Below are positions 24,354 through 33,021 of a stretch of 64,000 bases of DNA, piece after piece. Made by a program: the position numbers and the translations under genes. The notes beneath the pieces are model-generated. The model was not told the origin of the DNA, did not search any database, and saw only the letters and a list, made by a program, of their open reading frames with translations. Origin of the DNA: DSXF01 sp964387495 (lineage in GTDB: Bacteria; Chloroflexota; Anaerolineae; Anaerolineales; Villigracilaceae); assembly GCA_964387495.1 (NCBI GenBank), contig CAYLXB010000005.1:31382-95381 (forward strand), given 5' to 3'. The stretch's first letter is position 1, and each line of letters begins with the position of its first letter.

Positions 24354-25838
24354 GTGAGAAACCGTAACACATCCTTCGTCCTGCGCTGGGTCTCCCTGGC
24401 GTTCATCGTAGCGGCAGCCATCCTGCTTACGGTTCAACTGGTGGCCTACAGCCGGCAGCGCAGTTACTATCCATCCGGCATGACCATTGCCGGCATCCCG
24501 GTCGGCGGGCTGAACCAGCAGGCGGCTTCCCAGCGTGTCCTGCAGGTCTATACCCTGCCGGTGGAAGTACAGTACGCCGGCGCGGTCTTCCAGGTAGACC
24601 CAGCTGCGGTCGGCTTCCAGCTGGACATCGAGTCCATGCTGGCAGCCGCTGACCTGCAGCGCACCAGCAGTTCCTTCTGGAATGGTTTCTGGGATTATCT
24701 CTGGAACCGCGTCCCTGCCGGACAGGCCATTCCTCTCCGCTACACCCTGGCGGAAGACCGCCTGCGGCAGTACCTGCAGACCGAGATCGCCTCACGCTAC
24801 GACCAGCCGCCCACCCCTGCCCAGCCCATTCCCGGCACAGTTAACTTTACCCCCGGACAGCCGGGGGTTACATTGGACATCGACCGAGCCGTGGCGCTGC
24901 TCGAGGATGCCCTGCGCTCTTCATCCTCGCGCTCGGTCATCCTGACCTTTCAACGTTCCGTGGTGACCCGGCCTACCTTCGATAACCTGGAAATCCTGCT
25001 CCAGCAGAACATCCGCACAAACGGCTATGACGGCGTCATCGGCATCTACCTGCTGGACCTGCAAACAGGGCAGGAAATCCACTTTGCACTCGACGGCGGG
25101 GAGGAAATTTCGGTCGAGCCGGATGTATCCTTCACCGCATCCAGCACGGTTAAAATTCCCATCCTGGTCTCGCATTTCATCCGGCTTGGAAAACCGGATG
25201 AGCAAACCGCAGGGGCCATCCTGGATATGATCCGGGTTTCCGAGAACCCGCCTGCAGACCGCCTGATGGCACAGATGGACGAAAGCCGCGGCCCCCTGCT
25301 GGTGACCGAAGACATGCGTACAGCCGGCCTGCAGAACACCTTCCTGGCCGGTTACTTCGAACCCGGCTCCCCCCTGTTGGACCGCATCAACACGCCCGCC
25401 AACCAGCGCGTGGACGTTTACACCGACCCCGACCCGTACAACCAGACCACCCCATCGGATATGGGCATGCTGCTGGCGGATCTCTACCAATGCTCCAAGA
25501 ACGGCGGCGGCGCCCTGGTAGCTGCCTTCCCCGGCCGAATCGACCAGGATGCCTGCCAGCAGATGGTCGCCTTCCTGGTGCAGGACAAAATCGGGGTGCT
25601 CATCGAAGCAGGCGTGCCGGAGGGCACGCAGGTGGCACACAAACACGGCTGGGTGACCGATCCCAGCGGCTACATCCACAACATCAGCGATGCGGCCATC
25701 GTCTATACATCGGGAGGAGATTACGTCCTGTGCATCTACTCCTACCATCCCGTCCAGGCCATCTGGGATTCGGTCTCGGGCCTGTTCGCCCAGCTATCAC
25801 AGGCGGCGTACAACTACTTCAACCTGTCTTCGCAATGA
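24354..25838 (+). CDS. Class A beta-lactamase-like serine hydrolase with N-terminal YoaR/VanW-like region
   Basis: A 494-residue protein starting at GTG (GGAGG nearby). A membrane anchor at about residues 10-32 is followed by a 'putative peptidoglycan binding' region (SGMTIAGIPVGGLNQQAA), as in YoaR/VanW-type proteins. From about 225 on is a beta-lactamase-fold domain: the nucleophile motif is Ser264-Thr-Val-Lys267 (SxxK), and KHGWV near residue 430 is in the place of the KTG triad. Located outside the membrane, it is probably a penicillin-binding-like or peptidoglycan-active hydrolase rather than a true antibiotic resistance enzyme; this is an inference from the large N-terminal region. The next gene is separated by a hairpin. 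Confidence 0.8.
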   Translation: MRNRNTSFVLRWVSLAFIVAAAILLTVQLVAYSRQRSYYPSGMTIAGIPVGGLNQQAASQRVLQVYTLPVEVQYAGAVFQVDPAAVGFQLDIESMLAAADLQRTSSSFWNGFWDYLWNRVPAGQAIPLRYTLAEDRLRQYLQTEIASRYDQPPTPAQPIPGTVNFTPGQPGVTLDIDRAVALLEDALRSSSSRSVILTFQRSVVTRPTFDNLEILLQQNIRTNGYDGVIGIYLLDLQTGQEIHFALDGGEEISVEPDVSFTASSTVKIPILVSHFIRLGKPDEQTAGAILDMIRVSENPPADRLMAQMDESRGPLLVTEDMRTAGLQNTFLAGYFEPGSPLLDRINTPANQRVDVYTDPDPYNQTTPSDMGMLLADLYQCSKNGGGALVAAFPGRIDQDACQQMVAFLVQDKIGVLIEAGVPEGTQVAHKHGWVTDPSGYIHNISDAAIVYTSGGDYVLCIYSYHPVQAIWDSVSGLFAQLSQAAYNYFNLSSQ

Positions 25839-25843
25839 ACTCC

Positions 25844-25872
25844 AACAGAGACGGCTCAAAACCGTCTCTGTT
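25844..25872 (+). terminator. Terminator hairpin after the serine hydrolase gene
   Basis: A perfect 11-bp stem (25844-25854 with 25862-25872) with a 7-base A-rich loop, starting six bases after the stop. The T run is short. It is followed within five bases by the TATAAT box of the next gene. Confidence 0.65.
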
Positions 25873-25876
25873 CGTA

Positions 25877-25882
25877 TATAAT
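25877..25882 (+). promoter_or_regulatory. -10 element of a possible leaderless promoter
   Basis: TATAAT ends seven bases before the ATG at 25890. No TTGACA-like hexamer lies at normal distance (that stretch is the terminator stem), so this rests on the -10 box alone. No Shine-Dalgarno sequence fits the start. Confidence 0.4.
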
Positions 25883-25889
25883 TGAACTC

Positions 25890-26591
25890 ATGAGCGCATC
25901 CTTTGGACTCTTCCGTCTCCAGCAGGTGGACACCCACCTCGATCAGGCGCAAAACCGCCTGGCAGCCATCCGCCAGAGCCTCGAAAACGACGAGGAGATG
26001 CGGCAGGCCAACGCCCGGCTTTCCGCTGCCAAAGCACACTGGCACGCAGCCGACCAGGCCTTGCGCAGCCAGGAGGCGGAGGTCCACGCCCAGCGACTCA
26101 AGATCGAACAAAGCGAGTCCAGTCTGTACACTGGCAGCGGACGCAGTCCCAAGGAACTGCAGGAATTACAAAACGAGGTGGCAGCGCTCAAGCGCCACCT
26201 GGCAACCCTGGAGGACCGGCAGCTGGAAGGCATGCTCGAGTCCGAAAGCGCCGAGGCTGCCTATGCACAGGCCCAATCCGACCAGGAGGTTGTGCTGGCC
26301 AGGCTGGCAGCCCAAAACCGCGGGCTGACGGAGGAATTGGCCGGGCTGGAACGGGACACGGAGCGGCTACAAAAGGAACGCCAGGCAGTTTCGGCGGCCA
26401 TTTCCGCTGCGCTCCTCTCCCAGTACGATAACCTACGGCAGACCCGCCGCGGGGTTGCCCTCACCACCGTCTCTGAAAATTCCTGTGATGCCTGCGGCAC
26501 CACCCTTACCGCTGCAATCCAGCAGGCAGCGCGCTCTCCAACCCAAATTGCTTTTTGCCCGACCTGCGGACGCATCCTGTACGCGGGATAA
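25890..26591 (+). CDS. Coiled-coil protein with C-terminal C4 zinc ribbon
   Basis: A 233-residue protein. The first 190 residues form a long heptad-rich coiled coil, full of Glu, Gln, Ala and Leu. The C-terminus has a zinc ribbon: CDAC and, about 20 residues later, CPTC (FCPTCGRILYAG). This matches the widespread 'C4-type zinc ribbon domain' family (COG1579) annotated as possible nucleic-acid-binding; its role is not established. The gene probably starts with a leaderless mRNA. It is 20 bases upstream of the NACHT-HEAT gene and likely cotranscribed with it. Confidence 0.85.
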   Translation: MSASFGLFRLQQVDTHLDQAQNRLAAIRQSLENDEEMRQANARLSAAKAHWHAADQALRSQEAEVHAQRLKIEQSESSLYTGSGRSPKELQELQNEVAALKRHLATLEDRQLEGMLESESAEAAYAQAQSDQEVVLARLAAQNRGLTEELAGLERDTERLQKERQAVSAAISAALLSQYDNLRQTRRGVALTTVSENSCDACGTTLTAAIQQAARSPTQIAFCPTCGRILYAG

Positions 26592-26611
26592 GTGGTAAAC
26601 TTATAGTGTAG

Positions 26612-29152
26612 ATGTTCCCATACATCCGCATCCCGCCGATTGATCCGACTTCGTTCTGGGCCGGATTCCTTGCAGCCACACTCCTGTGGTGGCTGGTGAG
26701 GCAGGTGCGCCCCCTGCTGGCACAAATGCGAGCAAGCTGGAAGGAAAAACAGGAAACCGCCCAGCTGCGGCGTGCCAGCAGCCTGGAGGAACATCACCGC
26801 CAGAACATGCTGCGGTTAGCACAGGGCATGCACCTGGCCGCGCCGCTTTTCTCCCTGGACGAAATTCTGGTTTCCCCCCGACTCCTGGCTCCCCCGGCGC
26901 GCCTCGCGCCCGGTGAGCCTCCTCCGCCTGATGATGCGGTTACGCTCAGCCTGCCCTATCTGCCTGCCTGGCCCGAACTGGCCGCCGTTTACCAGGCGCC
27001 CACCCTCAGCCTGGCCGAAGCCTTTTCCGGGGAATTCAACTTGGTGATTACCGGCCAAGCCGGCAGCGGCAAGAGCGTTGCCCTGGGTCACCTAGCTTCC
27101 CAGATCTGCCGCAGCGATCCGGAGTATGGGCACCTGGGCGAGACCACCCCCTTCCTGCTGCATGTGGCAGACTTAAACCTGCCGGTCAGCGACCCCAAAG
27201 ATATTCTCAATCCAATCATCGATGCAGTATCGGAAAAGGCCCCTGTTCTGGACCTGACCCGCCTGCCGAACTTCGTCCAATATGCCTTCCGCAACGGGCA
27301 GGCTGTACTCATGCTCGATGGCCTGGATGAACTGCCGCGGGAGGAAATTCAGAAGGCTGCCGCCTACCTGGATGCGCTGCTCAAAGCCTATCCACACACC
27401 CGGGTGGTCGCCACCGCCCTGCCGGAATACCTGGACGGCCTGCTGGCGCTTGGCTTCGTGCCCTTTACCCTGATGCCCTGGACGAGCGACCACCAGCAGC
27501 AATTCCTGGAACGCTGGGGGGATGTCTGGAATCGCTTCGTCGCGGTGGAAGCCTGGGCGCAAACCGGCCCCGAAAACGTAGACCCGCTCCTGCTTAATGC
27601 CTGGCTGAGCACGGACAATGCCGGCCTGACCCCACTGGAATTGACTCTCAAGGCCTGGGGAGCGTACGCGGGGGATGCTCTCGGCCCGGGAGTCCTGAAC
27701 AGCCTCGAGAGTCACCTGCGGCGGGTATCCCCAGCGGGCATCCCACCGGCCGCCCTGGAAATGCTGGCCATGCAGGTCAGCCTGACGGCGCAACCGGTCT
27801 TCGATGCACGCACAGCGCGTGAGTGGGTCCGCTCCTTCGAGCCGCCCGAAGAAAAGCCGGTCGAAGCAGAAGGGGAAGGCAGCGAAGCCAGCGGCGAGAC
27901 CCCGGCGGCAGCCCAAAAGGGCAAGAAACAAACCGTTGCGGCCCCAAAGCCGGGCCTGCTACCAAAAATGGCCGACAGCGGCCTGCTCGTCCCCCATTTG
28001 CGCAACCGCATGCGTTTCTGCCATCCTGTTCTGGGCGGGTACCTGGCCGGGCGGGCCCTGACCAGCTATGAAACCGGTGATAAATTATCAAAACAAGCCC
28101 CGTGGTGCGGCCAGCTCCTGACCATGCACTACCTGGCTGCCCTGGGAGATGCCACACAACTGGCCGAAACCTTCCTTTCGGCCAGCGGCCCGCCCCTGGA
28201 AGGATCACTGTTTATCCCTGCCCGCTGGCTGCGCGACGCGCCGCGTCAGACGCCCTGGCGCGGCAAGGTACTTGCCGCACTGGCACGCCTTATGCAGAGC
28301 GAGGGCCTGCCGCTTGGCCTGCGCGGCCAGGCTGCAACTGCCATCCTCTCCAGCCGTGATCCGGGTTCGGCAGCACTCTTCCGTCAATTCATGCAGGTAC
28401 TCACCCCGGAAACCATCCGCCTGGCAGCCCTGGGCGGTGGTGCAATGCGGGATGGCAAGGCTGTCGAACCCTTAAGCGAACTACTGCGCAGCTCCGATTT
28501 TTATATCCGCCGCGCCGCATGCCTGGCACTGGTGGCCATCGGCAGCAACCAGGCCCTGGAGGCTGTCGCCTCAGCCCTGCTGACCGGCGACGAAGACTTG
28601 CGCCGCGCCGCAGCCGAGGCTCTGGCCAACGATGCCCGTGAGGGTCACCCCACCCTCCAGGATGGCGTCCATATGGACGATATCCTGGTCCGCCGCGCTG
28701 CCGTGTACGGACTGGGCCGCGTACGCGAGGACTGGGCGTTGGAGGTGCTCAAAAAAGTGCAGGTGGAGGACTCGCAGTGGGTGGTTAAAAGTGCTGCCAG
28801 CGAAATGGTGGAACACCACACCCGCCCCAACCCCCACCTCCCCCACAGGCTGACACCGCCCTCTGATACCCCCTGGCTGATCGCCTTTGCCGGCAGCCAG
28901 GGCCTGGGCATCTCCCCCGGCGCACCGGCCACCGATGTCCTGTGCATGGCGCTGAAAAATGGAAGCCCAGAAGAACGCCTGGCGGTCCTGCCGTATTTGA
29001 GCCTGACCCCGGACAAGGGGATTGCAAGTGAACTTTACCAGGCCATGTACAGCGGTGATACGGAATTGCGCGAAGCTGCCTTCCAGACAATCTACAGCAT
29101 GGCTACCAGCGGCTTCACCCCGCCCGATCCACGCGAGTTCGGGCTGGGCTAA
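26612..29152 (+). CDS. Membrane-anchored NACHT-type NTPase with C-terminal HEAT repeats
   Basis: An 846-residue STAND-class ATPase. A membrane helix at about residues 13-30 (FWAGFLAATLLWWLVRQV) anchors it. The NTPase domain has Walker A GQAGSGKS at 148-155 and Walker B AVLMLDGLDELP at 231-242, the NACHT-style acidic repeat. An alpha-helical region and a low-complexity Glu/Ala/Lys linker near 415-440 follow. From about 590 the protein contains HEAT/PBS-like helical repeats (RAACLALVAIGSN, RRAAVYGLGRVREDWALEVL). NACHT-HEAT proteins include regulators and antiphage ATPases; no effector domain is visible, so a defence role is only a hypothesis. It follows the Zn-ribbon gene closely. Confidence 0.82.
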   Translation: MFPYIRIPPIDPTSFWAGFLAATLLWWLVRQVRPLLAQMRASWKEKQETAQLRRASSLEEHHRQNMLRLAQGMHLAAPLFSLDEILVSPRLLAPPARLAPGEPPPPDDAVTLSLPYLPAWPELAAVYQAPTLSLAEAFSGEFNLVITGQAGSGKSVALGHLASQICRSDPEYGHLGETTPFLLHVADLNLPVSDPKDILNPIIDAVSEKAPVLDLTRLPNFVQYAFRNGQAVLMLDGLDELPREEIQKAAAYLDALLKAYPHTRVVATALPEYLDGLLALGFVPFTLMPWTSDHQQQFLERWGDVWNRFVAVEAWAQTGPENVDPLLLNAWLSTDNAGLTPLELTLKAWGAYAGDALGPGVLNSLESHLRRVSPAGIPPAALEMLAMQVSLTAQPVFDARTAREWVRSFEPPEEKPVEAEGEGSEASGETPAAAQKGKKQTVAAPKPGLLPKMADSGLLVPHLRNRMRFCHPVLGGYLAGRALTSYETGDKLSKQAPWCGQLLTMHYLAALGDATQLAETFLSASGPPLEGSLFIPARWLRDAPRQTPWRGKVLAALARLMQSEGLPLGLRGQAATAILSSRDPGSAALFRQFMQVLTPETIRLAALGGGAMRDGKAVEPLSELLRSSDFYIRRAACLALVAIGSNQALEAVASALLTGDEDLRRAAAEALANDAREGHPTLQDGVHMDDILVRRAAVYGLGRVREDWALEVLKKVQVEDSQWVVKSAASEMVEHHTRPNPHLPHRLTPPSDTPWLIAFAGSQGLGISPGAPATDVLCMALKNGSPEERLAVLPYLSLTPDKGIASELYQAMYSGDTELREAAFQTIYSMATSGFTPPDPREFGLG

Positions 29153-29175
29153 TCCGGTTATAGAACTCCAATCCC

Positions 29176-29202
29176 TTCCCTGCGGAAGCATGCCGCAGGG
29201 AA
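29176..29202 (+). terminator. Intrinsic terminator after the NACHT-HEAT gene
   Basis: A perfect 10-bp stem (29176-29185 with 29193-29202), 7-base loop, followed by ATTTATAC. It separates the NACHT-HEAT gene from the F420 group. Confidence 0.7.
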
Positions 29203-29272
29203 ATTTATACAGAAAGAAAGCGAATGCACGTCCAGCAGGTCCCGGACCCGATCCCGATGAGGAGTAACCAGC

Positions 29273-29950
29273 ATGAATGACCAATCCCTATTACTCGGTA
29301 TCGCCATTCTCGGCGGAACCGGCAAGGAAGGCAAAGGCCTAGCCTACCGATGGGCCAAAGCCGGCTACCGCGTCATCATTGGCTCGCGTACACCGGAGAA
29401 AGCCGTCAGCACGGCCGCAGAGCTCAACCAGATGCTGGACATGGAATCGTCCGTGACAGGAATGGGCAACCTGGCGGCTGCTGAACAGGCGGATATCGTC
29501 GTCCTGACCGTCCCCTACGCCGCCCACAAGGAAACGCTGGAAATTATCAAGCCGGCGCTGATGGGAAAAATCCTTGTGGACGTAACCGTCCCCCTGGCGC
29601 CGCCTAAAGTTTCTGTTGTTCACATGCCGGCGGCCGGCTCTGCCGCACAGGAAGCCCGCCAAGTGCTGGGAGAAGCGACCGAGATCGCAACCGCCTTCCA
29701 AAACATCTCGCACGAACGGCTGCTCAATGACGACTACATCGAAAGTGAAGTGTTGGTCTGCGGGACAAGTCCGGAGACGCGCGCCGAGGTCCTGCGGCTG
29801 GTGGATGCCGCCGGGTTGACCGGCTGGGATGCGGGTCCCCTGGAAAATGCAGTTGTCGTCGAAGGACTGACCTCAGTGCTAATCGGAATCAACAAGAAGT
29901 ACGGGGCCACCCATGCCGGGATCCGCATCACCGGCGTCCAACGGCCCTGA
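29273..29950 (+). CDS. npdG: NADPH-dependent F420 reductase (F420H2:NADP+ oxidoreductase)
   Basis: A 225-residue Rossmann-fold protein of the Fno/NpdG family, which moves hydride between F420 and NADP. The nucleotide-binding motif is AILGGTGKEGKGLAYRW. Serine and arginine in IIGSRTPEKA suggest NADP(H) preference, and the internal AEQADIVVLTVPY is typical. The length fits archaeal and bacterial F420:NADP oxidoreductases (about 220). GAGGAG precedes the ATG. It leads a plus-strand group containing cofE, cofD and cofC, which supports the assignment and supplies F420 for the LLM and PPOX-fold enzymes nearby. Confidence 0.9.
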   Translation: MNDQSLLLGIAILGGTGKEGKGLAYRWAKAGYRVIIGSRTPEKAVSTAAELNQMLDMESSVTGMGNLAAAEQADIVVLTVPYAAHKETLEIIKPALMGKILVDVTVPLAPPKVSVVHMPAAGSAAQEARQVLGEATEIATAFQNISHERLLNDDYIESEVLVCGTSPETRAEVLRLVDAAGLTGWDAGPLENAVVVEGLTSVLIGINKKYGATHAGIRITGVQRP

Positions 29951-30006
29951 GACGAAGAGTCCGGGACACCTCCCAAAATCAGGCAGTCTTTAGCGGTACA
30001 AGCAGC

Positions 30007-30795
30007 ATGGCGCTGACACTCACCCCCCTCCCCGGGATTCCTCTTGTACAGCCAGGCGATGACCTGGCCAGGTTTACACTGGCCGGGCTGGCCGACGCGG
30101 GCATCCTCCTGCAGGATGGTGACCTGATCGTGCTGACATCCAAGATCGTCTCCAAGGCCGAAGGGCGCCTGGTGGACCTGGCAATCATCGAAGCTTCTCC
30201 GCCTGCCCGCGTCCTGGCTGCCCAGAGCGACAAAGACCCGCGCCTGTGTGAACTGCTGCTGCAGGAAAGCAACGCCGTGCTCAGGGTCCGCCCCGGTACC
30301 GTCATCGTCGAACACAGACTCGGTTTTGTGTGCGCCAATGCCGGCATCGACCACTCCAATGCGCATCCTGAACAGTCCCCCGGCGGCGACAAAGAGGCCC
30401 AAGCCTTCGAATGGGTACTGCTCCTGCCTGAAGAACCGGACCGCTCCGCGGCCGAAATCCGCCGAAAGATCGAGCAGGCCACCGGCAGGCGCATCGGCGT
30501 GCTGCTAATCGACTCGCACGGGCGCGCCTGGAGGCTGGGCACGGTGGGCGTCTGCATCGGGCTCTCGGGGCTTTCACCGCTGGTGGATGAACGCGGCTGG
30601 GAAGACCTTTTCGGCTACACGCTAAAGATCACCCTTGTCGCTGCCGCGGACGAACTGGCTGCTGCCGCCAGCCTGGTCATGGGCCAGGCATCCGAAGGCA
30701 CCCCCATCGTCCACGTGCGCGGCTTTCCATATCCCCTGGGGGAAGGTTCGCTGCAAGACCTACTCCGCCCCAAAGAACAGGACCTCTTCCGCTAA
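30007..30795 (+). CDS. cofE: Coenzyme F420-0:L-glutamate ligase
   Basis: A 262-residue CofE protein, which adds gamma-linked glutamates to F420-0 with GTP hydrolysis. The N-terminus LTPLPGIPLVQPGDDL, the stretch DGDLIVLTSKIVSKAEGR and the segment HRLGFVCANAGIDHSN are hallmark regions that bind GTP and F420. It lacks the C-terminal nitroreductase-like domain of actinobacterial FbiB, so it is the archaeal/Chloroflexota form. The final TAA overlaps the ATG of the 2H phosphoesterase gene (TAATG). It is separated from npdG by 56 bases. Confidence 0.93.
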   Translation: MALTLTPLPGIPLVQPGDDLARFTLAGLADAGILLQDGDLIVLTSKIVSKAEGRLVDLAIIEASPPARVLAAQSDKDPRLCELLLQESNAVLRVRPGTVIVEHRLGFVCANAGIDHSNAHPEQSPGGDKEAQAFEWVLLLPEEPDRSAAEIRRKIEQATGRRIGVLLIDSHGRAWRLGTVGVCIGLSGLSPLVDERGWEDLFGYTLKITLVAAADELAAAASLVMGQASEGTPIVHVRGFPYPLGEGSLQDLLRPKEQDLFR

Positions 30796-31340
30796 TGCAT
30801 GGACTCGTCTCCCTTCTCTCCCCTGATTACTGCCAGCGGGTGCGCACCATCTGGCAGGAACTTGATGAATACTGCGGCCTGACCGGCATCCGCATCACAC
30901 CCTTCCCACACTTCTCGTGGCAGATTGCCGAGGAATATGACTGGTCTGCCCTGGAAACGACCATGCAGGAACTCGCCGCCGAGACAGCCCCTTTCACCAT
31001 CCGTACCGGGGGGCTGGCGCTCTTCACCGGGCGGAAACCGGTGGCTTACATCCCGGTCATTCGAACCGCACAGGTTTCCGCCCTGCATCAGCATATCTGG
31101 GAGCGCATGCAGGGCATCGGCAAGGGGGTCAGCGACCATTACGCCCCCGACCTCTGGATGCCGCACATTTCCCTGGCATATTCGGACATCACCCGCCACA
31201 GCCTTTCGTGCCTGGTGGAGCGCCTGGGTTTCCAGACCTACAATTGGGAAATCCGCATCGAAAGCCTGGCGCTGATCTATGAACCGCCCGGTGAAACCGG
31301 CACCATCCGTTACCAGTTCAGCCTGACAGGCAGGAAATGA
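30795..31340 (+). CDS. 2H phosphoesterase superfamily protein (2'-5' RNA ligase-like)
   Basis: A 181-residue protein with two HxS/T-type motifs, PHFSW near residue 36 and PHISLAY near 125, which form the paired active site of 2H phosphoesterases (2'-5' RNA ligase, LigT, cyclic phosphodiesterases). It overlaps cofE (TAATG) and the next gene by four bases (ATGA), so it is inside the F420 gene group. I know of no F420 step that needs it; it may act on a cyclic phosphate or RNA, and its placement may be incidental. Confidence 0.8.
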   Translation: MHGLVSLLSPDYCQRVRTIWQELDEYCGLTGIRITPFPHFSWQIAEEYDWSALETTMQELAAETAPFTIRTGGLALFTGRKPVAYIPVIRTAQVSALHQHIWERMQGIGKGVSDHYAPDLWMPHISLAYSDITRHSLSCLVERLGFQTYNWEIRIESLALIYEPPGETGTIRYQFSLTGRK

Positions 31341-31690
31341 CAAGCCAATTCTGGCAGGCCCTGGAAGCGCTATTCAGCACACACACCCTGGTCATCGACC
31401 GGCCGCGCGGCACAGCCCATCCCCATTTCCCCGAATGGATCTATCCGTTGGATTACGGCTACCTGCAGGAGACTCGCGCCCAAGATGGGAGCGGGATTGA
31501 CGTCTGGGTCGGCTCGGGAAAGAGGCAGGAACTGACCGGGATTTTATGCACCCTCGACTTGCTCAAGAAGGATGCCGAGATCAAATTGCTGCTCGGCTGC
31601 AGCGAATCGGATATCCGCACCATTACCAGTTTTCTCGATGGTGACAGCATGCGTTATTTATATGTCCCCCGACCCAAGGAGAACTCATGA
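31337..31690 (+). CDS. Inorganic pyrophosphatase-like protein (short)
   Basis: A 117-residue protein with part of the soluble (family I) inorganic pyrophosphatase signature: YPLDYGYLQETRAQDGSGIDVWVG. The canonical family is 160-220 residues with DxDPxD; here the loop reads DGSGID and the protein is short, so some metal ligands may be missing. It overlaps its neighbours by four bases on both sides. CofC in the same group releases pyrophosphate, so a dedicated small PPase is plausible, but activity is not assured. Confidence 0.65.
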   Translation: MTSQFWQALEALFSTHTLVIDRPRGTAHPHFPEWIYPLDYGYLQETRAQDGSGIDVWVGSGKRQELTGILCTLDLLKKDAEIKLLLGCSESDIRTITSFLDGDSMRYLYVPRPKENS

Positions 31691-32082
31691 AAAATATACC
31701 GCCCGAATTTCAGGATTTGCTCACAGAGGAGACAAAAGCCTTTCTCTACCTGGCGACACTCATGAAGGACGGTTCACCGCAAGTCACCCCCGTCTGGTTC
31801 AGCACGGATGAAGAATTCATCCTGGTCAACACGGCCGAAGGCCGGATCAAAGCCCGCAATATGCAGGCCAGGCCGACCGTTGCCGTGTGCATCAACGATC
31901 CGGCCAACCCGTACCGTTACCTGCAAATCCGCGGGCAGGTAGCCGAGATCACCCATGCAGGGGCGGAAGAACACATCAACAGCCTATCTCTGAAATATAC
32001 CGACAAGCCCTGGGAATACCAGCCCGGCCAGGTTCGGCTTATCTTCAAGATTCTGCCCATCAAAGTCGACGCCCACGGTTAG
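31687..32082 (+). CDS. PPOX-class F420/FMN-binding oxidoreductase
   Basis: A 131-residue split-barrel protein of the pyridoxamine-5'-phosphate-oxidase-like superfamily. Segments GSPQVTPVWFS, ILVNTAEGRIKARNM and RYLQIRGQVAEI match the small 'PPOX class F420-dependent' enzymes. The presence in an F420 biosynthesis group favours F420 over FMN as cofactor, but the sequence alone does not prove it. ATGA overlap with the upstream gene; the CofD gene starts five bases after its stop. Confidence 0.8.
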   Translation: MKNIPPEFQDLLTEETKAFLYLATLMKDGSPQVTPVWFSTDEEFILVNTAEGRIKARNMQARPTVAVCINDPANPYRYLQIRGQVAEITHAGAEEHINSLSLKYTDKPWEYQPGQVRLIFKILPIKVDAHG

Positions 32083-32087
32083 TGCAG

Positions 32088-33017
32088 ATGAAAATTGCAG
32101 CCCTTGCCGGCGGGGTGGGGGGCGCCAAACTTGCCCATGGCCTGGCGCTCTGCCTGCCGCCTGAAGACCTGACCATCATCGTCAATACCGGCGACGATTT
32201 CGAACACCTGGGTCTGTATATCTGCCCCGATCTGGATACCGTCTGTTACACCCTGGCCGGACTGGCCAGTCCGGATACCGGCTGGGGCCGCGCTGGAGAA
32301 ACCTGGCAGGCCATCACCAACGTGGAACGGCTGGGCGGCCCAGGCTGGTTCCGGCTTGGGGACCAGGACCTGGGCACACACCTGGAGCGCACCCGGCGCC
32401 TGAAAGCCGGGCAACCCCTCAGCCAGATCACACGCGACTTTTGTACGGCCTGGGGTATCCGGCCACTTGTCCTGCCGATGACCGACGACCGGCTGGCGAC
32501 CTGTGTGGATACGCTGGAGTTCGGGGAAATTTCCTTCCAGGAATATTTTGTTTACCATCACTGCCAACCGCGGGTGCGCGGCTTCCGCTTCTGTGGAAGT
32601 GAATCTGCCCGCCCCGCGCCCGGAGTGCTGGAGGCGCTTGCGGCTGCGGAGGCCGTCGTCCTCTGCCCATCGAACCCATGGGTGAGTATCGACCCCATCC
32701 TGGCAGTGCCCAGCCTACGGGAAAGGCTGGCACATAAGCTGGTTGTGGCCGTTTCTCCCATCATCGACGGCCAGACGGTGAAAGGTCCGGCCGCCAAGAT
32801 GTTCACCGAGCTGGGCATCCCCCCCTCGGCCCTGGCAGTCAGCGGGCACTATGCCGGCCTTCTGGGCGGATTCGTCCTGGATCATGCCGACCGAAACCAG
32901 GCTCTTCCCATTCAAGCTGCCGGCATGCAGACCTGCGTGACGAATATATTGATGAAAACCGTGGAAGACCGGATTCATTTGGCTGAAGATGTGCTACACT
33001 TAGTTACAAACTGGTGA
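32088..33017 (+). CDS. cofD: 2-phospho-L-lactate transferase (CofD; F420-0 synthesis)
   Basis: A 309-residue protein of the CofD/FbiA family, which transfers the (phospho)lactyl or phosphoenolpyruvyl moiety from the GDP donor to FO. The start MKIAALAGGVGGAKLAHGL is the nucleotide-binding motif of the family; NTGDDFEHLGLYICPDLDT contains the metal-binding acids; later SPIIDGQTVKGPAAKM and GHYAGLLGGFVLD are typical. The ATG at 32088 is used because CofD homology starts exactly there, not at a longer upstream frame. It is followed four bases later by cofC. Confidence 0.94.
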   Translation: MKIAALAGGVGGAKLAHGLALCLPPEDLTIIVNTGDDFEHLGLYICPDLDTVCYTLAGLASPDTGWGRAGETWQAITNVERLGGPGWFRLGDQDLGTHLERTRRLKAGQPLSQITRDFCTAWGIRPLVLPMTDDRLATCVDTLEFGEISFQEYFVYHHCQPRVRGFRFCGSESARPAPGVLEALAAAEAVVLCPSNPWVSIDPILAVPSLRERLAHKLVVAVSPIIDGQTVKGPAAKMFTELGIPPSALAVSGHYAGLLGGFVLDHADRNQALPIQAAGMQTCVTNILMKTVEDRIHLAEDVLHLVTNW

Positions 33018-33021
33018 CATT

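Noticed and set aside
24118..24372. Short frames through repeat copy A that match a frame through copy B (HGDASA..RLSMTRMK)
   Set aside because: Similarity comes from the shared 90-bp repeat DNA; there are no start sites or conserved lengths.
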